A stretch of DNA of 64,000 nucleotides from Schleiferia thermophila (GCF_003337435.1 NZ_QPJS01000002.1:248001-312000); one strand, 5' to 3'. Positions 17,473 to 27,020 are shown, counted from the first letter of the stretch. Notes: a model not told the origin generated them from the sequence alone. Numbers and translations: made by a program.

Positions 17473-18357
17473 ATGAAAAAAGTGTATTCACTGGCTACAG
17501 CAGTAGTCATTTGGGCCTCTGTCGGAGCCCAACAAGTATATTTCGAAAATTTCGAAAACGGAATGCCCTCAAACTACATCCTGGTGAATCTGGATGGGCT
17601 CACACCCGATGATCCAGGACTGGCTACGATGAAAGACAGTGCCTGGACAGTGCGTCAAATCACTGCTCAAGGATGGCCACACAATCTCAGCGCCTTTTCG
17701 GTCAGTTGGTATGTCAACGATCAGGGACCTTCTGATGACTGGATGATATTACCCCCGATCGCTATTGGATCAGACGCCATTTTGAAGTGGTCGGCACTGG
17801 CCATCACTTCATCGGGTTTGTATCGCGACAGATATCAGATTTTTATCAGCGAAGACACTTCAATAGCCTCTTTTGCTGCTAATCCTCCAGTATTTGATAC
17901 CTCTGATAGTGGTGAAGTGGCTACTCCTGTAAATCGCCAAATAAGTCTTGCAGCTGCCGGATGGGCTAACAAAACCATACGAATAGCCTTCAGAAATTGG
18001 ACAAAGCCTTACAATCCACCCATCAGTCAAGGTGGCAATGAGCTCGCAATAGATAATATTGAAGTTATCAATTCATCGACCGGACTTTCTGAAATCAGCA
18101 ATCTTAAAGGGTTATCGGTCTATCCAAATCCAGCGAAGGATTTTATAAGACTTTCTTTCAACCTGGACAAAGCGGATGAATTGCAGGTATTTATCCTTGA
18201 TTTGGCAGGAAAAGCTGTCAAAAACTACAAACTTGGTCAGTACCAGCCCGGTGAAAATCAGGTTCAAATTGACGTAAGTGACATCAAATCAGGCGTATAC
18301 TTTTTGAGCATCGAAGGCGTTGGCACTATCGCAAGTCAAAAGTTTTCCAAGTTTTGA
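17473..18357 (+). CDS. Secreted choice-of-anchor J protein with type IX sorting domain
   Basis: The 294-residue protein has a signal peptide (MKKVYSLATAVVIWASVGAQ), a domain starting VYFENFENGMPSNY with DDWMILPPI in its middle that matches the choice-of-anchor J/cleaved-adhesin beta-sandwich, and a C-terminal type A Por sorting domain (LSVYPNPAKDFIRLSF ... SGVYFLSIEG). It should cross the outer membrane by the type IX system and be anchored or released after PorU cleavage. The cleaved-adhesin domain is often found in surface peptidases and adhesins, but no catalytic domain is present here. A terminator-like hairpin follows the stop. Confidence 0.85.
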   Translation: MKKVYSLATAVVIWASVGAQQVYFENFENGMPSNYILVNLDGLTPDDPGLATMKDSAWTVRQITAQGWPHNLSAFSVSWYVNDQGPSDDWMILPPIAIGSDAILKWSALAITSSGLYRDRYQIFISEDTSIASFAANPPVFDTSDSGEVATPVNRQISLAAAGWANKTIRIAFRNWTKPYNPPISQGGNELAIDNIEVINSSTGLSEISNLKGLSVYPNPAKDFIRLSFNLDKADELQVFILDLAGKAVKNYKLGQYQPGENQVQIDVSDIKSGVYFLSIEGVGTIASQKFSKF

Positions 18358-18384
18358 CATCATCCGATTAAAACCCTGATCATC

Positions 18385-18426
18385 CTGCCCGGTTGTAGGG
18401 ATTTTCCAGGCAGATTGTCTTTTTTA
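18385..18426 (+). terminator. Terminator after the sorting-domain gene
   Basis: CTGCC-C-GG and CC-A-GGCAG form a stem with one mismatch and a loop of about 13 bases, followed by TTGTCTTTTTT. It separates the upstream gene from the isoaspartyl peptidase operon. Confidence 0.6.
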
Positions 18427-18464
18427 ACATTTCAAATCAATCTATCCAGACAAAATAAGATTAC

Positions 18465-19391
18465 ATGCGATACACGCTGGCATTGCACGGAGGAGCTGGT
18501 ACGCTGCTACCTGAAGTCATCACTCCGGCTGAGAGGAAGGAATTTACTCAAGCTTTGGACGATGCCCTCAAAACAGGGCTGGAATTGCTGAAAAAAGGTA
18601 GCAGTGCTGTAGAAACTGTAGTACACACTGTAGCAAAACTCGAAGATTGTCCCTTGTTTAATGCAGGAAGAGGTTCGGTTTTCAGCCATGATGGTCGGCA
18701 CGAGATGGATGCAGCTGTAATGAATGGCGCTGACCGAAAGGCCGGTGCGGTAGCTTCTGTTTCCGGTGTAAAAAATCCGGTAATACTGGCCCGGACCATT
18801 ATGGAACATTGCCCTCATGTGTTTTTATCAGGCGCCGGGGCCGAGGAATTTGCACGTCTTCATGAAATTGATTTTGAGTCAGAAAAGTGGTTTTACACCC
18901 GGCACAGATATCGCCAATGGCAAGCAGCCAAAGCCGATAATGCCCTGCTGCTTGACCATACCCCCGATGATGTAAAATACGGTACGGTGGGTGCAGTGGC
19001 CTTGGACGTACATGGCCAACTGGCTGCTGCTACTTCTACCGGAGGACTTACCAACAAGAAGTTTGGAAGAATCGGGGACACCCCATTGATTGGATGCGGT
19101 ACCTATGCGGATGACTTAGTTGCTGTATCGTGTACCGGTTGGGGTGAATTTTTTATACGAACGGTGGCCGCACACCAGGTGGCCATGCGTCACAGGCTTG
19201 GGGAGACCCTTCAATCTGCCTGCCATTCTGTGATAGATGACATAGAAGTCCTTGGAGGTGATGGAGGACTTATTGCCGTCAATGTCAGAGGTGAGATTTC
19301 CATGCCGTTTAATACACCTGGCATGTATCGGGCTGCCGGCGGCAGCCATATTGAAGGTTTTGTCAAAATTTTTAATGAAAAAAAGCCATGA
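18465..19391 (+). CDS. iaaA: Isoaspartyl peptidase/L-asparaginase (Ntn hydrolase)
   Basis: A complete 308-residue plant-type asparaginase. The N terminus LALHGGAG and the self-cleavage site YGTVGAVAL are typical; Thr174 becomes the N-terminal nucleophile after autoproteolysis into alpha and beta subunits. TSTGGLTNKKFGRIGDTPLIG and the CTGWGE segment form the active site. It hydrolyses beta-aspartyl dipeptides and also L-asparagine. It has no signal peptide, so works in the cytoplasm. Its stop overlaps the start of the secreted cyanophycinase-like gene by four bases, which suggests that it finishes the breakdown of beta-Asp-Arg dipeptides released outside. That pathway link is inference. Confidence 0.92.
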   Translation: MRYTLALHGGAGTLLPEVITPAERKEFTQALDDALKTGLELLKKGSSAVETVVHTVAKLEDCPLFNAGRGSVFSHDGRHEMDAAVMNGADRKAGAVASVSGVKNPVILARTIMEHCPHVFLSGAGAEEFARLHEIDFESEKWFYTRHRYRQWQAAKADNALLLDHTPDDVKYGTVGAVALDVHGQLAAATSTGGLTNKKFGRIGDTPLIGCGTYADDLVAVSCTGWGEFFIRTVAAHQVAMRHRLGETLQSACHSVIDDIEVLGGDGGLIAVNVRGEISMPFNTPGMYRAAGGSHIEGFVKIFNEKKP

Positions 19392-20683
19392 AAAAATTGC
19401 TCATACCCTTCGCAATAGCAACTACAACGTTTCAAATCAGTGGTCAATCATACGACCTCTACCACATCGGAAGCATGAACGATACGGTGGTAACCCCTGA
19501 AAGAGGCATTGTACTAATGGGGGGTGGAGGTGAAAACGACCAGGCCATGCGCTGGTTTCTTCAGCGGGCCAATGGCGGTGATGTGGTAGTACTACGAACT
19601 TCCGGAGGAGCTGGTTATCAAAACTATCTCTATCATCAGCTCAATGTGCCGATACATTCAGTACGAACATTGGTTTTAAAATCCCGCCAACATAGTTTCG
19701 ATTCCGTGGTGGTTGATATACTTAGCAAGGCTGAGGCCATTTGGATTGCCGGAGGCAATCAGGCGACTTATGTCAATTTTTGGAAAAACACTCCCGTAGA
19801 CAGCCTTATCAATCATCTCTATCACTCCAAAGGGGGTGTGGTAGGAGGTATCAGTGCTGGTATGGCTGTCCTGACTGGCTATTACTATTCAGCACTCAAT
19901 GCTAGTGCAGAATCAAACGTGGTACTGATGAATCCTTTTCACGCTAGCATCACTCTGGGTGCAAATGACTTTATTCAACTGCCTCATCTTCAAAGGGTGA
20001 TTGGCGATACTCACCTCAACAACCCCGACCGCCGTGGCAGGCTTACCGTATTTATGGCCAGATTGCTTGCAGATCACGGTCATCCGGTTTTGGGTATTGG
20101 AGTGAATGAATATTCAGCTGTCTGCATAAACGACAGCGGTATTGCCCGGGTGTTTGGCGAATATCCGAAATATCCTGATGACCGTGCCACCTTCGTTCGC
20201 CTTGGTTGTGTGCCCCCTTTTGAACCAGAAAACCTTCAGCAAAATACGCCACTTACCTGGAACCGAAGCAATGCTGCCCTGTTTGCATTCGTAGCGCCGG
20301 CTGATACATTAGGCTCCGTTACCTTGGACTTAAATGACTGGAAAACCTCCACTGGTGGTGGTTTTTGGGAAAACTGGTATGTGATAAACGGCTCTTTCAG
20401 CTCAGTGCCCGCATCCCATACCCCTACCTGCAGTGCATACAGTGGACTCGGTTTTCCTGACGAAGGTAGCCATCTGAGAGGAGGCGTTTCTCCTAATCCA
20501 GCTGTCGATAAGTTAACCATCCAAATAAGTCATCCGGGCGATTATACCATCACTGATGTTACCGGCCGCATTATTAGGGTTGGCCATTGGTCTCCGGGGG
20601 AATTTATTTCTGTATCTGAGTTGCATAGCGGCTTGTACATGATTCAAATTCACGGTTACACGTTCAAATTCAATAAAATATGA
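19388..20683 (+). CDS. Secreted cyanophycinase-like S51 peptidase with type IX sorting domain
   Basis: The 431-residue product has a signal peptide, an S51-family core (about residues 37-310) and a C-terminal sorting domain (GGVSPNPAVDKLTIQI ... SGLYMIQIHG). Core motifs are GIVLMGGGGEN, the GGNQATY substrate loop, the nucleophile elbow GGISAGMAV with Ser156, and a DTHLNNPDRRGRL segment that mirrors the DQHF-R-R-GRL region of cyanophycinase, followed by LGIGVNEYSA. Cyanophycinases cut the Asp-Arg polymer cyanophycin to beta-Asp-Arg dipeptides. Extracellular forms are known. It overlaps both neighbours by four bases, between isoaspartyl peptidase and a broken SusC gene. Another acidic-peptide substrate is possible. 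Confidence 0.85.
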   Translation: MKKLLIPFAIATTTFQISGQSYDLYHIGSMNDTVVTPERGIVLMGGGGENDQAMRWFLQRANGGDVVVLRTSGGAGYQNYLYHQLNVPIHSVRTLVLKSRQHSFDSVVVDILSKAEAIWIAGGNQATYVNFWKNTPVDSLINHLYHSKGGVVGGISAGMAVLTGYYYSALNASAESNVVLMNPFHASITLGANDFIQLPHLQRVIGDTHLNNPDRRGRLTVFMARLLADHGHPVLGIGVNEYSAVCINDSGIARVFGEYPKYPDDRATFVRLGCVPPFEPENLQQNTPLTWNRSNAALFAFVAPADTLGSVTLDLNDWKTSTGGGFWENWYVINGSFSSVPASHTPTCSAYSGLGFPDEGSHLRGGVSPNPAVDKLTIQISHPGDYTITDVTGRIIRVGHWSPGEFISVSELHSGLYMIQIHGYTFKFNKI

Positions 20684-21298
20684 AGGCGCTATGTATTGTT
20701 GTTGCTCTGCTGATCACATGTCAAATTCTGTCGGCACAGCATGAGGTTTCCGGCCGGGTCACCGATGCACGAGGCGAGCCCCTTCCCATGGTCAATGTCA
20801 CCTTAAGAGGGACGTCTTTAGGTGTTTCAGCCAATGAGGAGGGCAGGTTCAAAATCTCAATACCGTCCGAAAGGGCAAATGACGGAGTCTTGGTCTTTAG
20901 CTTCGTCGGCTATAAAAGCACATCCATTCCCATACAAGGGCGGAAGAACATCGATGTTGTACTGAAGGAGGATCAACTGATGCTCGAAGAAGTAGTAATC
21001 ACCGCCATTGGCATCAGTCGTGAGCGTAAGCAGATTGGTTATGCTTTGCAAGACGTAAAGGGCGATGAAATCGCCCAAAGCCGTGAACCCAATCTGATCA
21101 ATAGTCTAAATGCCAAAGTAGCGGGTGTACAGATCACCTCTACTTCAGGAACACCGGGCGCTTTGGCAGCCTTTGGGCTGCCTGCTCAGTCACTGACTCC
21201 AGGATCAATCTCTCCGGGCAGGCAACGCAATCGGCCGTGACTACTTCAACAATCCGAACACCCGCTCGATGAATATAAACATCCAACTTAATTTCTAA
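20680..21298 (+). pseudogene. SusC/RagA-type TonB-linked receptor, internally deleted and frameshifted
   Basis: The first 160 or so codons encode a normal SusC start: signal peptide, CarboxypepD_reg domain (HEVSGRVTDARGEPLPMVNV), the LEEVVITAIGISRERKQIGY box and NSLNAKVAGVQITSTSGTPG. The frame then runs into a non-family tail and stops at 21240. In another frame, 21221-21298 reads GNAIGRDYFNNPNTR followed by SMNINIQLNF and a stop, which is the usual SusC C terminus. So about 800 residues of plug and barrel are missing and the two ends are joined out of frame. The remnant starts four bases inside the cyanophycinase-like gene, so it was the importer of that operon. Confidence 0.85.
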
Positions 21299-21304
21299 CG
21301 CACC

Positions 21305-21621
21305 ATGAAGACAAACCTTCTTTTATTCTTGATATTTATCAGTGCTACATCGAGCCGAATGGATAACCTTAATAAAACCCCCAATCGCCCCATTGAAGTA
21401 CCTCTAAATACACTTCTCCCGTCTGCACGGCGAAATACGGCTAACGTAACCGGTCGGGAAGTTTGGCAATACTCCAACCTTCTTGCCAATCAGATGCTTG
21501 GCACCTAACTACAACCTCAGCAAATCAGCCTATATCAGATTGACGAAGTTTCCTTTGGGTATAGCGATATGTACATACGCGATGCACAACCCAGAAATAG
21601 GGTAAGCTCATCAATCCCTTA
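21305..21621 (+). pseudogene. SusD-type lipoprotein remnant, possibly joined to a second SusC fragment
   Basis: The frame from ATG 21305 reads MKTNLLLFLIFISATSSRMD then NLNKTPNRPIEVPLNTLLPSA and NVTGREVWQYSNLLANQM, like the N-terminal part of SusD/RagB nutrient-binding lipoproteins, and stops at 21508. The expected lipobox Cys is replaced (ATSSR). Beyond the stop, two overlapping frames give SKSAYIRLT and EVSFGYS, which together resemble a late SusC barrel segment with a frameshift. No SusD of normal length exists here. The order after SusC is the normal one for a SusCD pair, so this is a decayed partner. Confidence 0.65.
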
Positions 21622-21768
21622 ACCAAATAGCTAAACACTTGCATCCTTTCTGGTGCTTCACCAGATCTGCAAACCTGGTTCTGGTAGGACTAATGAGAAG
21701 ATCTCTCTTCAGGACAAATGGCAACTCTCCAGATAATTCCTGAATTGAAATGACAAAGAATTACCACA
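21622..21768. other. Gap after the SusC/SusD remnants, nothing recognised
   Basis: About 150 bases between the remnants and the convergent Sua5 gene. I see no open frame of note, no clear terminator and no family similarity; it may be further decayed receptor sequence. Confidence 0.4.
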
Positions 21769-22737
21769 TCAAAGTAATTCTGTAGCTGCACGCGTTAGGC
21801 GGTCATTGATGGCAGAGCCAAGTCCGTGGTCAGGTACTCTCTCGGCTATAATGAGCTTAATGTGAGGATTAGAGTCGAGCTCTCTGAGCAATGAAAATAA
21901 ACGTGAGGCTGCTTTGCGATCGTCGTAAGGGTCTGAAGAAAGAAGGTACTGGATTTTATGACCTGTGAAGGGGGTACAAGAGCGCAAAAACGCTATTTCG
22001 GGCTGACCGGCATAATGAGCAAAGACGGATTCATCGGATGTGAGGATCAGCTTTTTCCGAGGAGCATAATGCGTTGTAAGCATTCCCGGCGCGCGGGGAT
22101 TGGAAATAGAATGTGTAAGCGACTCTGGTGTATAACCTAATGCATCGGCTATTTCACGGATCGAAATTCCGCCGAGACGCAGCACTTTACAAGGTGAGGT
22201 GGTGCAGTCTACAATGGTGCTTTCAAGACCGACCTGACATACGCCACCATCGAGAATATAGGGAATTTGCTCGCCAAGTTGGTCTGCGACATGTGCCGCA
22301 TTTACAGGGCTGATGTATCCGAAGGGATTGGCACTGGGTGCAGCCAGAGGAAAGTCTAAAATACTCAGCAACTGGCGAACAATCGGGTGTGCCGGCATGC
22401 GTATTCCTACTGTAGGCAACCCTGCAGTTACAATATCAGGGATTACTTCCGCCTTTGGAAGGACTACGGTAAGCGGGCCAGGCCAAAAGGTTTGAACAAG
22501 TCTGATCGCATCGGTAGTGACCTGACCGGAAGTGAAAGCCCTTAATTGCTCTACAGAATGAATATGTACAATTAGAGGATCAAACGCAGGCCTTTTTTTG
22601 ATCGCAAAGATGAGAGCTACAGCCTCAGCGTCAAGTGCATTGGCAGCAAGACCATAAACAGTCTCCGTGGGAATGGCTACTACCTGGCCTGATTTTAGCA
22701 GAGCAGCTGCGTGTCGGATATCGGTGCCAATCATCAA
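21769..22737 (-). CDS. Threonylcarbamoyl-AMP synthase (Sua5 form)
   Basis: A 322-residue Sua5/YrdC protein. The N-terminal YrdC domain holds the PTETVYGLAANA motif, KKRPAFDPLIVHI and the SANPFGYISP segment; a C-terminal Sua5 domain of about 100 residues follows, starting after the linker RAPGMLTTHYAP. It makes threonylcarbamoyl-AMP from threonine, bicarbonate and ATP, the first step of t6A formation at tRNA position 37. TsaB, which acts in the second step, is also in this window at 59.8 kb. The start overlaps the DUF4293 gene stop by four bases, so the two are co-transcribed. Confidence 0.93.
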   Translation of the reverse strand: MMIGTDIRHAAALLKSGQVVAIPTETVYGLAANALDAEAVALIFAIKKRPAFDPLIVHIHSVEQLRAFTSGQVTTDAIRLVQTFWPGPLTVVLPKAEVIPDIVTAGLPTVGIRMPAHPIVRQLLSILDFPLAAPSANPFGYISPVNAAHVADQLGEQIPYILDGGVCQVGLESTIVDCTTSPCKVLRLGGISIREIADALGYTPESLTHSISNPRAPGMLTTHYAPRKKLILTSDESVFAHYAGQPEIAFLRSCTPFTGHKIQYLLSSDPYDDRKAASRLFSLLRELDSNPHIKLIIAERVPDHGLGSAINDRLTRAATELL

Positions 22738-23141
22738 CGTATGCGGTCAGCTGAGCGGACTTTTTCCTCGTCGCGCATTATGGCTTTGTTGGCCAGAGCA
22801 ACAAGCACAATAAAGGCTAATGGCATCCAAAAACCTATGTCAGTGACATGTGCTTCAGTTTTTTGAATTATAAGAAACTTATACAGAATAAGCCCCATTG
22901 CAACCATAGTGGTAAAAATAGCAATTCGACCCAGAATTATTTGCAATTTGCGAGTTTTATAGAGAAATATTGCAGACAATGCGTCCATGGTGCTTATCAG
23001 TATAAGTGCAAAAAAAATTATATTGTCTCTGGCTAAAATGACGTGGGAATCGGCAGAAGTCATCAGTGGAAGTCCTGCCAACAGAGCTCCATGAAGCAAT
23101 ACAGCAAGGGTAAGATACAGTGTTTGAATACGCTGCCACAT
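22734..23141 (-). CDS. DUF4293 family membrane protein
   Basis: The 135-residue protein begins MWQRIQTLYLTLAVLLHG and has four hydrophobic helices; the C-terminal segment NKAIMRDEEKVRSADRIR is the typical end of DUF4293 proteins of Bacteroidota. Function is unknown. It is the first gene of a pair with Sua5 and is divergent from rho, with 165 bases between them. Confidence 0.8.
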   Translation of the reverse strand: MWQRIQTLYLTLAVLLHGALLAGLPLMTSADSHVILARDNIIFFALILISTMDALSAIFLYKTRKLQIILGRIAIFTTMVAMGLILYKFLIIQKTEAHVTDIGFWMPLAFIVLVALANKAIMRDEEKVRSADRIR

Positions 23142-23306
23142 TAGAAGAAAATTTTGAACAAAAATGCAGCAGAATTTTTGACAATGAAAATGGCACCTTA
23201 ATATTGCAACGTCATTAAGGGTTCTGCTTACAGCTGATCAGCTGAAATTAGCTCCACTAAAAATCTCATACAGTTACTTGGTAGAAACTAAAACTCAAAG
23301 TTATTC

Positions 23307-25013
23307 ATGACTTTTACCGAAGAGCGGCTCGAAGAGCTGAAACTCGTTGAATTACAACAAATAGCTGCTGCTATAGATGTGCCGAAATTCAGATATCTGC
23401 GAAAACCAGAGCTGATCAAGGCCATTTTGAGGAAGCAAATGGAATATTCAGACACCTCTGCCGATGAAGGCAATAAGCAAACAAATGAGCACAAACAAGA
23501 AGTAGGACCTGAAGCAAATGCTGAAAGGAAGAATCAAAAGGAAAAAAGACGCCGAATAGTGCGCGATGAAGATGCCGATAAACTCGTAATGGAGGGAGCT
23601 TTTGAAACTGTACTTGAAGAAGTAGATGAGAACACAAAACGCCCCGAAGATCTCATGTCTGGGGATGTATTGGGTGATAAAACGGTATCAACGTCCGAAT
23701 CCATCGAAGAAAATTTTGCGGAAAACATTAATACCGATGCAGAGCAAACCTATTCTTCTTCCGAAGAACCTATCAGCAATACACCTGAAGAAGTAACTGC
23801 TGAAAAAGCCAACTTTCAGAGCTCGGACAAAAAGATACCGGATAATAAATTTACTCAGAGACATGAGCGGCAAACCCTGGGTTCTTCAGAATATGATTTC
23901 GATGGAGCTGTAATGCACGAAGGAGTGCTGGAAATTATGAGCGACGGTTACGGTTTTCTTCGCTCCAGCGACTTTAACTACCTAAACAGCCCTGATGATG
24001 TATATGTAAGCCAAGCACAGATTCGCAACCATGGACTCAAAACAGGTGATACAATACTGGGGTATGTGAAGCCTCCTAGGGAGGGGGAAAAGTATTTTCC
24101 ACTGGTACGAATTGCCGAAATTAATGGAAGAAAACCAGAATTTGCACGCGACCGCATATCCTTCGAGCACCTGACTCCGTTGTTTCCTACAGAAAAATTT
24201 AATCTGACCGGAAAAAATGCGACGCTAAGTACACGGGTTATCGATCTGTTTTCTCCTATAGGCAAAGGTCAGAGAGGCCTGATCGTTGCCCAACCGAAAA
24301 CCGGTAAAACCACACTTTTGAAAGAAATAGCCAATGTGATCGCTGCCAATCATCCGGAATGCTACCTGATTATACTCCTGATCGATGAGCGGCCTGAAGA
24401 GGTAACTGATATGGCCCGATCTGTCAAAGCAGAAGTGATCTCATCTACCTTCGATGAGCCGGCAGAGCGTCATACTAAGGTAGCCAATATCGTATTGGAA
24501 AAAGCCAAGCGGCTGGTCGAATGTGGACACGACGTAGTCATCTTGCTTGACTCAATTACCAGGCTGGCGCGTGCCTACAATACTGTACAGCCAGCAAGTG
24601 GAAAGGTGCTTTCGGGCGGTGTAGATGCACATGCATTGCACAAACCAAAACGGTTTTTCGGAGCTGCACGCAACATCGAAAATGGGGGTTCACTGACCAT
24701 TATAGCCACTGCTCTGATCGATACCGGGTCCAAGATGGATGAGGTTATCTATGAAGAATTCAAAGGAACGGGAAATATGGAAATGCAGCTCGACCGACGC
24801 ATTGCCAACCGACGTATTTGGCCAGCCATTGACTTGATGGCTAGTGGTACAAGAAGAGAAGACCTGCTCCTGGAAAAAGACGTGCTGCAGCGAATGTGGA
24901 TTCTGCGCCGGCACCTGAGCGACATGACTCCGGTAGAAGCCATGGAATTCCTCCATGACCGCATCAGCCGAACCAAGGACAATGAGGAATTCCTCATCAG
25001 CATGAATGGATGA
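23307..25013 (+). CDS. rho: Transcription termination factor Rho with long N-terminal insert
   Basis: The 568-residue protein has the Rho N-terminal helical domain ([16 protein letters not shown]), then about 140 residues of acidic, low-complexity sequence (residues 45-190) typical of Bacteroidota Rho, then the RNA-binding cold-shock domain with [14 protein letters not shown], and the RecA-like ATPase with Walker [12 protein letters not shown] (Lys334), Walker [17 protein letters not shown] and the Q-loop/R-loop region. Rho is a hexameric RNA helicase that ends transcription. A short inverted repeat lies just after the stop. Confidence 0.96.
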   Translation: MTFTEERLEELKLVELQQIAAAIDVPKFRYLRKPELIKAILRKQMEYSDTSADEGNKQTNEHKQEVGPEANAERKNQKEKRRRIVRDEDADKLVMEGAFETVLEEVDENTKRPEDLMSGDVLGDKTVSTSESIEENFAENINTDAEQTYSSSEEPISNTPEEVTAEKANFQSSDKKIPDNKFTQRHERQTLGSSEYDFDGAVMHEGVLEIMSDGYGFLRSSDFNYLNSPDDVYVSQAQIRNHGLKTGDTILGYVKPPREGEKYFPLVRIAEINGRKPEFARDRISFEHLTPLFPTEKFNLTGKNATLSTRVIDLFSPIGKGQRGLIVAQPKTGKTTLLKEIANVIAANHPECYLIILLIDERPEEVTDMARSVKAEVISSTFDEPAERHTKVANIVLEKAKRLVECGHDVVILLDSITRLARAYNTVQPASGKVLSGGVDAHALHKPKRFFGAARNIENGGSLTIIATALIDTGSKMDEVIYEEFKGTGNMEMQLDRRIANRRIWPAIDLMASGTRREDLLLEKDVLQRMWILRRHLSDMTPVEAMEFLHDRISRTKDNEEFLISMNG

Positions 25014-25020
25014 TGCCACT

Positions 25021-25049
25021 GAATGCCACATCACTATCGGTTGGCATTC
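25021..25049. terminator. Inverted repeat between convergent rho and peroxidase genes
   Basis: GAATGCCA and TGGCATTC form an eight-pair perfect stem with a 13-base loop, in the 44-base gap between two convergent genes. There is no T-run, so intrinsic termination is only possible. Confidence 0.5.
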
Positions 25050-25057
25050 CATGCAGC

Positions 25058-26962
25058 CTATTCGCCCGAAAGTTTTGGCAATTTGACAACCGGTTTGGTA
25101 AGCCCTGCAGTATCAGTTAATGCTGTGATAAATGATTTAAGAGCTCTTTTTTCCTTTTCCGTAAGATGAAGTTTGTCTGTTGGCAAGGTCTGATTCGGTA
25201 AGCTGATGCCAATTCCATGTCCACCGCCGACATTGTAAAACTCAATGACTTCATCCAGAGATGTATAGATTCCATTGTGCATGTAAGGACCGGTTAAGTG
25301 AGCATTCCTCACGGTTACAGATTTGAATGCATGCAGATGAGGCTCAGCTTTGGCCAGGATGTATCTTCCGGGGTCAGGGTCTATCTGTGCATTCTTCCAG
25401 ACCGGACTTTGGGGAATGCCTAACACCTCATATTCAGTATCTCTGTAAAACGGTGGGACTGTGCCGTTGAAAATCGGCGCAAAGTGGCAGGTGCCACATT
25501 TTGCTTTTCCCATAAAAAGGTTGAAACCAACCACAACCTCCCTGTCCACAGATCCCTTACCAGTCATGTATTGATCAAAAGGACTGTTGAGACTTTGCAA
25601 ACTGATGAGATAAGCTTCCAGAGCGGCTATCACCATGGGAAAGTCTATTTTTTCACTTCCCAGTGCTTTTTTAAACAGCGTTCTGTATTCCTCACTGCTG
25701 TTTAACTGTCGGGTCAGCTCCAGTGCGTCTTTGTTCATTTCGTGACGGTTAAAGGTCACTTCAGTAAATTGCTGGCTTAGTGACAGGAGATGTCCATCCC
25801 ATTGAAAAGCTGTTTGATACACGACATTAAGCAAGGTGGGTGTATTTCTAGACAAAGGCATTCCATCGAGTGAGAGAGCGGTTTTTAATCCGTCCGAAAA
25901 TCCGCGTTGAGGCTGGTGACAACTGGCACAAGAACGCTGATTTCCATCGCTAAGGATGGGGTCATAAAACAATAGTTTCCCGAGTGAAATGAGTTCAGGT
26001 GTAGGGCTTTTATTGATTTTTTGCGGAAAAAATTCATTTATTTTAAGAAAATCATTGTAAAACATTCCTTTGCTGTGTGGATTGATCGCCGAAAGCCCTG
26101 TAATCCGGTCTTCCGGAAATTCAATTCCAAGACTTTCCTGCATGAGGGTGACTCCCCTGAAAATCGGATCAGTCACCTCAAGGATGAAGCGGGCCCGGTC
26201 GAGTGAATTAAAATCTTTGCTTTCGTTCAAAAGTCCATAACCCACCTGTACAGCATATTTTACTAAATTAAAACCCTCGCGATCGTCGTATAGCACTCCA
26301 TCGTACATTGCTGTTATTTCCTCAATTGCGTTGAGGGTTGATTTTGCTTCGTTGAGGGCATCGAGTGTTACCGGACAGTCAAACCCCGTAATTCCCATTG
26401 TTGCCAGTCTCACAGAGGCCATCCGAAGACAGTGAAAAACCATCCAGTCGTAATGATTTTGTTTCATTACATAACTTCTGGTTTCGGAAATAAAATGTTT
26501 GAGTTTACTGATTTTTTTGAGAATAAAATCTCGTTGTTCATGTGGTTCTTCACCAAAGAGCACTTCTTCAAGTACCTGAAAGCCTTCGGGATCGGATACC
26601 GCTGACATAGTTTTTTCATATTCGACTTTGGGAAGATTAGGGCCATTGATCCATACGGCATTGAACGGATCCACTGTAGCAGTAATTACTTCCAGTTTTT
26701 TGTATACATATCTGGATTTTTTGAATTGCTTTCTGGCATACGTCAGAGATTTTTTATTGTTGAGGTTTCGGCAGGCAACTTCCAAATATTCGATTTGTCT
26801 TTCGAGCTGATTGAAATGTTCATTCAGCCAGTCGTTCAGATTCTCGTTTATGTATGAATCCCAGTAGTCCGGGGTCGTATGACGAAAGTGCCCTACTGTG
26901 AAGGCGAGTATACAAATTAAAAAGAGTAGTAGAGTTTTTTTCATCTTCAATAGCATTTTCAT
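25058..26962 (-). CDS. Di-heme cytochrome-c peroxidase fused to an imelysin-like domain
   Basis: With the start at ATG 26962 the product is 634 residues: a signal peptide or anchor, a helical imelysin-like domain (about residues 30-310), and a MauG/CcpA-type domain with two haem sites, CASCH and CGTCH, about 144 residues apart as usual for the family. A conserved YMHNGIYTSLDEVIEFYN segment follows. It should reduce hydrogen peroxide or oxidise another partner in the periplasm. The longest frame would start at 26992, but that start lies inside a terminator hairpin; ATG 26944 (MKKTLLLF) is a further alternative. The imelysin-like part may relate to iron or haem handling; this is inference. Confidence 0.85.
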   Translation of the reverse strand: MKMLLKMKKTLLLFLICILAFTVGHFRHTTPDYWDSYINENLNDWLNEHFNQLERQIEYLEVACRNLNNKKSLTYARKQFKKSRYVYKKLEVITATVDPFNAVWINGPNLPKVEYEKTMSAVSDPEGFQVLEEVLFGEEPHEQRDFILKKISKLKHFISETRSYVMKQNHYDWMVFHCLRMASVRLATMGITGFDCPVTLDALNEAKSTLNAIEEITAMYDGVLYDDREGFNLVKYAVQVGYGLLNESKDFNSLDRARFILEVTDPIFRGVTLMQESLGIEFPEDRITGLSAINPHSKGMFYNDFLKINEFFPQKINKSPTPELISLGKLLFYDPILSDGNQRSCASCHQPQRGFSDGLKTALSLDGMPLSRNTPTLLNVVYQTAFQWDGHLLSLSQQFTEVTFNRHEMNKDALELTRQLNSSEEYRTLFKKALGSEKIDFPMVIAALEAYLISLQSLNSPFDQYMTGKGSVDREVVVGFNLFMGKAKCGTCHFAPIFNGTVPPFYRDTEYEVLGIPQSPVWKNAQIDPDPGRYILAKAEPHLHAFKSVTVRNAHLTGPYMHNGIYTSLDEVIEFYNVGGGHGIGISLPNQTLPTDKLHLTEKEKRALKSFITALTDTAGLTKPVVKLPKLSGE

Positions 26963-26969
26963 GAAAGAA

Positions 26970-26998
26970 AGGCCTTTGACCAAAGGGATCAAAGGCCT
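26970..26998 (-). terminator. Terminator after the PhoX-like gene
   Basis: AGGCCTTTGA and TCAAAGGCCT make a ten-pair perfect stem with a nine-base loop, followed on the minus strand by TTTCTTTC. It lies between the PhoX-like gene stop (27021) and the peroxidase start, and rules out the longest start of the peroxidase gene. Confidence 0.8.
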
Positions 26999-27020
26999 GT
27001 GAATTATTTAAAAAACTTTG

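Noticed and set aside
23231-23244. Perfect 14-base palindrome CAGCTGATCAGCTG before rho
   Set aside because: Short and symmetric by simple composition; not placed relative to a recognisable promoter, so no role claimed.
26963-26992. Longest start of the di-heme peroxidase
   Set aside because: It falls in the terminator hairpin of the upstream gene.
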